Below are positions 48,886 to 51,596 of a stretch of 51,596 nt of DNA, piece after piece. Made by a program: the position numbers and the translations under genes. Every line of letters starts with the position of its first letter. Within the stretch, counting starts at the first letter, position 1. Source of the DNA: an uncultured Clostridia bacterium (lineage in GTDB: Bacteria > Bacillota > Clostridia > Oscillospirales > Butyricicoccaceae); assembly GCA_945947915.1 (NCBI GenBank), contig CAMEZQ010000010.1:1-51596 (forward strand), in the 5' to 3' direction. Below the pieces are notes generated by a model. It was not told the DNA's origin and did not search any database. It saw nothing but the letters and a program-made list of their open reading frames with translations.

Positions 48886-49578
48886 TCAATCCAATATCCT
48901 GCCGTCGATCGAAAGGGTCGTGACGCTGAGGGGAATAAATTTGCCGCTGGCCTGCAATGCTTTTTTTACGGCGTGTTCCATGCCGCCGCAGCAGGGCACT
49001 TCCATGCGCACGACAGTGAGGCTCCGGATGTCGTTGTGGGTGAGGATGGCGGCCAGCTTTTCCGAAGCATCGCAGTCGTCGAGCTTGGGGCAGCCGATCA
49101 GCGTGATGCGGCCGCGGATGAAGTCGTGATGAAAATTCCCGTAGGCGTAGGCCGTGCAGTCTGCCGCCACCAGCAGGTCGGCGCCGTCGAAATAGGGGGC
49201 CTCGACGGGGGCCAGACGGATCTGCACGGGCCACTGGGAGAGCTGGCTGGCCGCGGGGGCAGCTGCCGGCGCGGCGCCGGTCTCCGGCCGGATGGCTCTC
49301 GCGGCCGTTCCGGGGCAGCCGCAGGGCAGAGGCGCCGCCTTGCTCTGACGGGCAGCCAGCACCGCCGCCGCGTCGTAGGCCGGGGCTTCTCTTTCTTCAA
49401 ACGTGATGGCTCCTTCGGGACAGGCGGGCAGGCAGTCGCCCAGGCCGTCGCAGTAGTCCTCGCGGGTCAGTCTGGCTTTGCCGTTCACCATTTCAATGGC
49501 GCCCTCGTGGCAGGCGTCGGCACAGGCGCCGCAGCCGCTGCATTTTTCCGTATCGATCTTAATGATTTTTCTGATCAT
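48886..49578 (-). CDS. 4Fe-4S ferredoxin-like protein (FrdX type)
   Basis: The 230-residue product starts with a complete cluster motif CSGCGACADAC (C-x2-C-x2-C-x3-C) and a second, incomplete one, CDGLGDCLPAC, that lacks the second cysteine. A linker rich in Ala/Pro follows, then a C-terminal domain with ADCTAYAYGNFH, IGCPKLDDC and VPCCGGMEHAVKKAL, where CCGG could hold a metal or disulfide. Proteins of this layout are encoded next to Crp/Fnr-type regulators of hybrid cluster protein (HcpR/frdX) in anaerobes, as the divergent neighbour here. It should carry electrons for nitrosative or redox stress defence; no hcp gene is in the window. CAAAGGAG precedes ATG 49578. Confidence 0.85.
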   Translation of the reverse strand: MIRKIIKIDTEKCSGCGACADACHEGAIEMVNGKARLTREDYCDGLGDCLPACPEGAITFEEREAPAYDAAAVLAARQSKAAPLPCGCPGTAARAIRPETGAAPAAAPAASQLSQWPVQIRLAPVEAPYFDGADLLVAADCTAYAYGNFHHDFIRGRITLIGCPKLDDCDASEKLAAILTHNDIRSLTVVRMEVPCCGGMEHAVKKALQASGKFIPLSVTTLSIDGRILD

Positions 49579-49591
49579 TGGTTTACTCCTT

Positions 49592-49625
49592 TGCTGTGAA
49601 TGTTCCGGTGCTGTGAATGTTCCGG
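49592..49625. repeat. 17-bp perfect tandem repeat in divergent promoter region
   Basis: TGCTGTGAATGTTCCGG occurs twice back to back. Each copy contains TGTGA, the Crp/Fnr-type half-site core. It lies just before the ferredoxin start. Confidence 0.85.
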
Positions 49626-49712
49626 CCGCGCTTGCCATAGCTCGGCGGACGGAGAGCGGGGTCTCTGCGGGGCGGGCCCGCGTATGGAAGCCTGCCGCCG
49701 CTGTGCCATAAG

Positions 49713-49752
49713 TATAGTATAACGACAAAAACCGAGCAGTTGTTTTTACAAC
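49713..49752 (+). promoter_or_regulatory. Promoter region and palindrome of the Crp/Fnr regulator
   Basis: Overlapping -10 boxes TATAGT (49713-49718) and TATAAC (49718-49723) lack a good -35, as in activator-dependent promoters. GTTGT-TTTT-ACAAC (49739-49752) is a 5-4-5 palindrome just before the ribosome site, a candidate autoregulatory site. Confidence 0.5.
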
Positions 49753-49767
49753 GGAAAGAGAGGATTT

Positions 49768-50427
49768 ATGCAGCGTTATATTCCGGTCCTCAAAAAAACA
49801 AAGCTGTTTGCCGGCGTCGGCGACGCCGAGCTGGTGTCGATGCTGTCCTGCCTGGATGCCCGGCTGCGCACCTATCAAAAAGGCGAATATGTCCTGCGGC
49901 AGGGCCGGCATCTGCACGACGTCACGGTGCTGGCCGACGGCAGCCTGCATATCCAAAAGGACGATTATTGGGGGAACCGCAGCATTCTGGGTCGGGTCGC
50001 GGCGGGCGAGATCTTCGGCGAGGCCTATATCGCGCCGGAGAGCGGGCCGCTGCCGCACGACGTCGTTGCCGTGGAGAGCAGCGCGGTCCTCTTTTTCGAC
50101 TTCGGGCGCGTGATCACCACCTGCCCGTCGGCCTGTCCGTTTCACACTCTGGTGGTGCAGAACCTGTTTTTTGCCATTTCCGAAAAAAACCGGAAGCTCG
50201 TGCAGAAGCTGGAGCATATGTCCAGGCGGTCCACCCGGGAAAAGCTGCTCTCTTATCTGTCGGAAGAGGCCAGACGGTGCGGCAGCGCCCGCTTTGCCAT
50301 TCCCTTCAACCGCCAGCAGCTGGCGGATTTTCTTTCGGTCGACCGGAGCGCTATGTCAAACGAGCTTTGCAGGATGCGTGACGAGGGGCTTCTGCGGTTT
50401 GAAAAAAACATCTTTGAACTGTTATAA
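49768..50427 (+). CDS. Crp/Fnr family transcriptional regulator
   Basis: The 219-residue product has an N-terminal cyclic-nucleotide-binding-like beta-barrel (KGEYVLRQGRHLHDVTVLADGSLHI in parts, AAGEIFGEAY) and a C-terminal winged helix (FNRQQLADFLSVDRSAMSNELCRMRDEGLL in parts). It has two cysteines in CPSACPF near residue 115 but not the four-cysteine N-terminus of Fnr. Its divergence from a frdX-like ferredoxin gene suggests an HcpR-type nitrosative or redox sensor; this is inference. AGAGAGGA precedes the ATG. Confidence 0.88.
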   Translation: MQRYIPVLKKTKLFAGVGDAELVSMLSCLDARLRTYQKGEYVLRQGRHLHDVTVLADGSLHIQKDDYWGNRSILGRVAAGEIFGEAYIAPESGPLPHDVVAVESSAVLFFDFGRVITTCPSACPFHTLVVQNLFFAISEKNRKLVQKLEHMSRRSTREKLLSYLSEEARRCGSARFAIPFNRQQLADFLSVDRSAMSNELCRMRDEGLLRFEKNIFELL

Positions 50428-50451
50428 AGCGGCAGCGGCCGGGGTGAGGTC

Positions 50452-50849
50452 TTATTCGCCAGGCTGCCGGATGAACAGGGCGGCGGTCTCAACGTGTTTA
50501 TCATTGTCCAAACTCAAACTCATATCTTCCTCAATGATCGGGAGCTTGAATTTGATGGACTTGAGCCACTGTCCGTTGGGCTGCCGTTCTTCGTAAATCT
50601 GAATTTCAGAAATCAGCGACTCCATCAGTTGCCGCTTTTCCTGCTCACGCATGACGGCGTACAGCTTATCAAAGTAAATCAGCACCTTGTAAATATTATT
50701 TCCGGTGAGCTTTTCTGCTTCGATCGCCATTTTCTTCGCTCTGGCTGCAACGAGCAAATTCTCCGTGTCCTCAATCTTATCATACATCTTATAAAGCCGA
50801 TCATCAAGGTCTGCTTTGCGCTTGATATAGTGTTTATCGTCCGGGTCAA
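50452..50849 (-). pseudogene. Tail of a large serine recombinase
   Basis: On the minus strand, from the junction near 50849, the frame reads LDPDDKHYIKRKADLDDRL, then MYDKIEDTENLLVAARAKK, AIEAEKLTGNNIYKVLIYF and QIYEERQPNGQWLKSIKF, ending VETAALFIRQPGE. From memory this is the C-terminal coiled-coil and end of large serine recombinases (resolvase/TnpX type) of clostridial conjugative elements. The catalytic and zinc domains are absent, so no recombinase is made. Base composition falls below that of the neighbouring genes, as expected for transferred DNA. Confidence 0.75.
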
Positions 50850-51014
50850 GCTGGACAGATCGCAGTCATACTTTGGAGCACCTCTCCGCAAGAGGGACAT
50901 TTATGTATTTCTCCACTATAAACTGTTCTTCTGACTGTTTCATCGGTTTTTCCTACCGGTATTCCGCACGCAAAGCAAAATTTAGCACCAGCCGCAATTA
51001 CTACAAAACGCCAT
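50848..51014 (-). pseudogene. Frameshifted zinc-ribbon protein remnant
   Basis: On the minus strand ATG 51014 follows AGGAGG and opens MAFCSNCG, then the frame breaks after the first zinc knuckle. Another frame continues with AKFCFACGIPVGKTDE, VRRTVYSGEIHKCPSCGEVL and stops at ICPA inside what should be a further CPxCG pair. From memory this is the N-terminal part of a two-zinc-ribbon family in Clostridia. The end is joined directly to the recombinase tail (junction 50848-50850), marking a deletion or insertion scar. Confidence 0.7.
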
Positions 51015-51090
51015 ATTGTTGTCCTCCTATCAAAACAAAATGCCGCACGAAAACACGGGCTTATCCTGGTTTATAGGTATCCTCCCATAA

Positions 51091-51122
51091 AAAAGCCGCC
51101 TGCCGGAAAACCGACAGGCGGC
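51091..51122 (-). terminator. Terminator of the desulfoferrodoxin gene
   Basis: A 12-bp stem (51095-51106 with 51111-51122, one G-U pair in the minus-strand RNA) followed by T6 on the minus strand. Confidence 0.9.
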
Positions 51123-51133
51123 AACCATTTATT

Positions 51134-51511
51134 TTATACTTCGGTCATCCACAGACCGTGGAGGTTGCAGTATGCGTAAACAGCCACTGCCTTGTCATCT
51201 CCCAGGGAGAAGGTGACATTGGGGTCATCGCCGGGCTTCAGGGTCTTGCGCTGACCGCCACGCTCCGTCTGAACATAGACCCACTCAATGAAGTGTTCGG
51301 GAGCCATGGGATGGTTCACAGAACCTACATTGACGTTGATAGCACCGTCTTCCACCGTGACCACAGGCAGATGCTTCTCGCCGCTGGCTTCCACAGTGTT
51401 GGGCACCAGAGCCTCCATTTTCTGGCCGCAGCACATCATGGGCACGCCGGAGTCATGGATCATACCCACCAGATTGCCGCAGTGGCGGCAGATGTAAAAC
51501 TTTGCGCTCAT
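51134..51511 (-). CDS. dfx: Desulfoferrodoxin (superoxide reductase)
   Basis: The 125-residue product has a desulforedoxin-like N-domain (CRHCG and MCCGQ: the four-cysteine FeS4 centre) and the superoxide reductase domain with VGSVNHPMAPEHFIEWVYV (catalytic iron histidines), ending AYCNLHGLWM (Cys and His ligands of the active iron). It reduces superoxide to peroxide in anaerobes. The ATG at 51511 follows GGGGGAG; a TTG codon just before it is in frame but not needed. It lies 13 bases after the rubrerythrin stop, so the two are one unit. Confidence 0.95.
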   Translation of the reverse strand: MSAKFYICRHCGNLVGMIHDSGVPMMCCGQKMEALVPNTVEASGEKHLPVVTVEDGAINVNVGSVNHPMAPEHFIEWVYVQTERGGQRKTLKPGDDPNVTFSLGDDKAVAVYAYCNLHGLWMTEV

Positions 51512-51524
51512 CAATTACTCCCCC

Positions 51525-51596
51525 TTAATAGTTTTCCGCGCGGACTTCAAAGAACGCCTGGGGATGCTTGCAGACAGGGCAAACCTCGGGAGCCTT
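51525..51596 (-). CDS. Rubrerythrin, C-terminal fragment at window edge
   Basis: The last 23 codons before TAA (51525-51527) on the minus strand read KAPEVCPVCKHPQAFFEVRAEN then Tyr, the rubredoxin-like C-terminal end of rubrerythrin (CPVC iron knuckle and the FE-x-RAENY tail). Rubrerythrin removes peroxide, the product of the superoxide reductase downstream. The rest lies outside the window. Confidence 0.85.
   Translation of the reverse strand, partial: KAPEVCPVCKHPQAFFEVRAENY

Noticed and set aside
50873-51076. A 67-codon plus-strand frame
   Set aside because: It is the antisense of the zinc-ribbon remnant; the minus strand has the ribosome site and cysteine motifs.

Overview
The window reads as chromosomal DNA of a high-GC, anaerobic Clostridia-type Firmicute, most likely an Oscillospiraceae/Ruminococcaceae relative. 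This is an inference. It rests on AGGAGG-type ribosome sites, sigma-A promoters, T-box leaders, tRNA genes with encoded CCA, anaerobic redox proteins (desulfoferrodoxin, rubrerythrin, ferredoxin) and short two-hairpin intergenic repeats of a kind I associate with that group. There is no rRNA, CRISPR array or intact mobile element.

Layout. 1-7.8 kb: DegV protein; an operon of a chorismate synthase-like protein that lacks the catalytic histidines, an exported metallo-beta-lactamase-fold protein and a DUF3006 protein; tRNA-Thr and tRNA-Tyr; a glycerophosphodiesterase; small membrane and redox proteins. 7.8-15.6 kb: HAD phosphatase, an RpiR-type regulator and a complete oligopeptide ABC operon (oppABCDF). 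15.7-20.3 kb: a 1,099-residue SLH surface protein and a D-malate/tartrate dehydrogenase. 20.5-24.7 kb: two orphan peptide-binding lipoproteins, each behind its own promoter and T-box leader; the specifier codons read as TAC (Tyr) and TTC (Phe). 24.8-29.8 kb: a nitroreductase and three tandem MFS exporter paralogues. 29.8-34.4 kb: SleB-like hydrolase, CYTH protein plus membrane zincin, TraX-like protein, orphan amino-acid-binding lipoprotein. 34.6-44.9 kb: growth and division block zapA, U32 protein, dut, maf, mreC, mreD, PBP2, then minD, mgsA and aspS. 44.9-51.6 kb: dapF plus a dicarboxylate symporter, a phosphatase, small regulators, a divergent Crp/Fnr regulator and ferredoxin pair, several gene remnants, and desulfoferrodoxin next to a rubrerythrin that runs off the edge.

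How the parts fit. The most interesting set is a candidate aromatic amino acid scavenging circuit. Uncharged tRNA-Tyr or tRNA-Phe should switch on one of two near-identical peptide-binding lipoproteins. Neither has its own permease, so each would need a shared transporter such as the oppBCDF products nearby. The same window carries a chorismate synthase homologue that looks catalytically dead, which would fit reliance on imported aromatic residues. Decay is visible at four places: a MarR-type remnant whose operator survives, a gamma-carbonic-anhydrase tail behind aspS, and a zinc-ribbon remnant joined to the tail of a serine recombinase.
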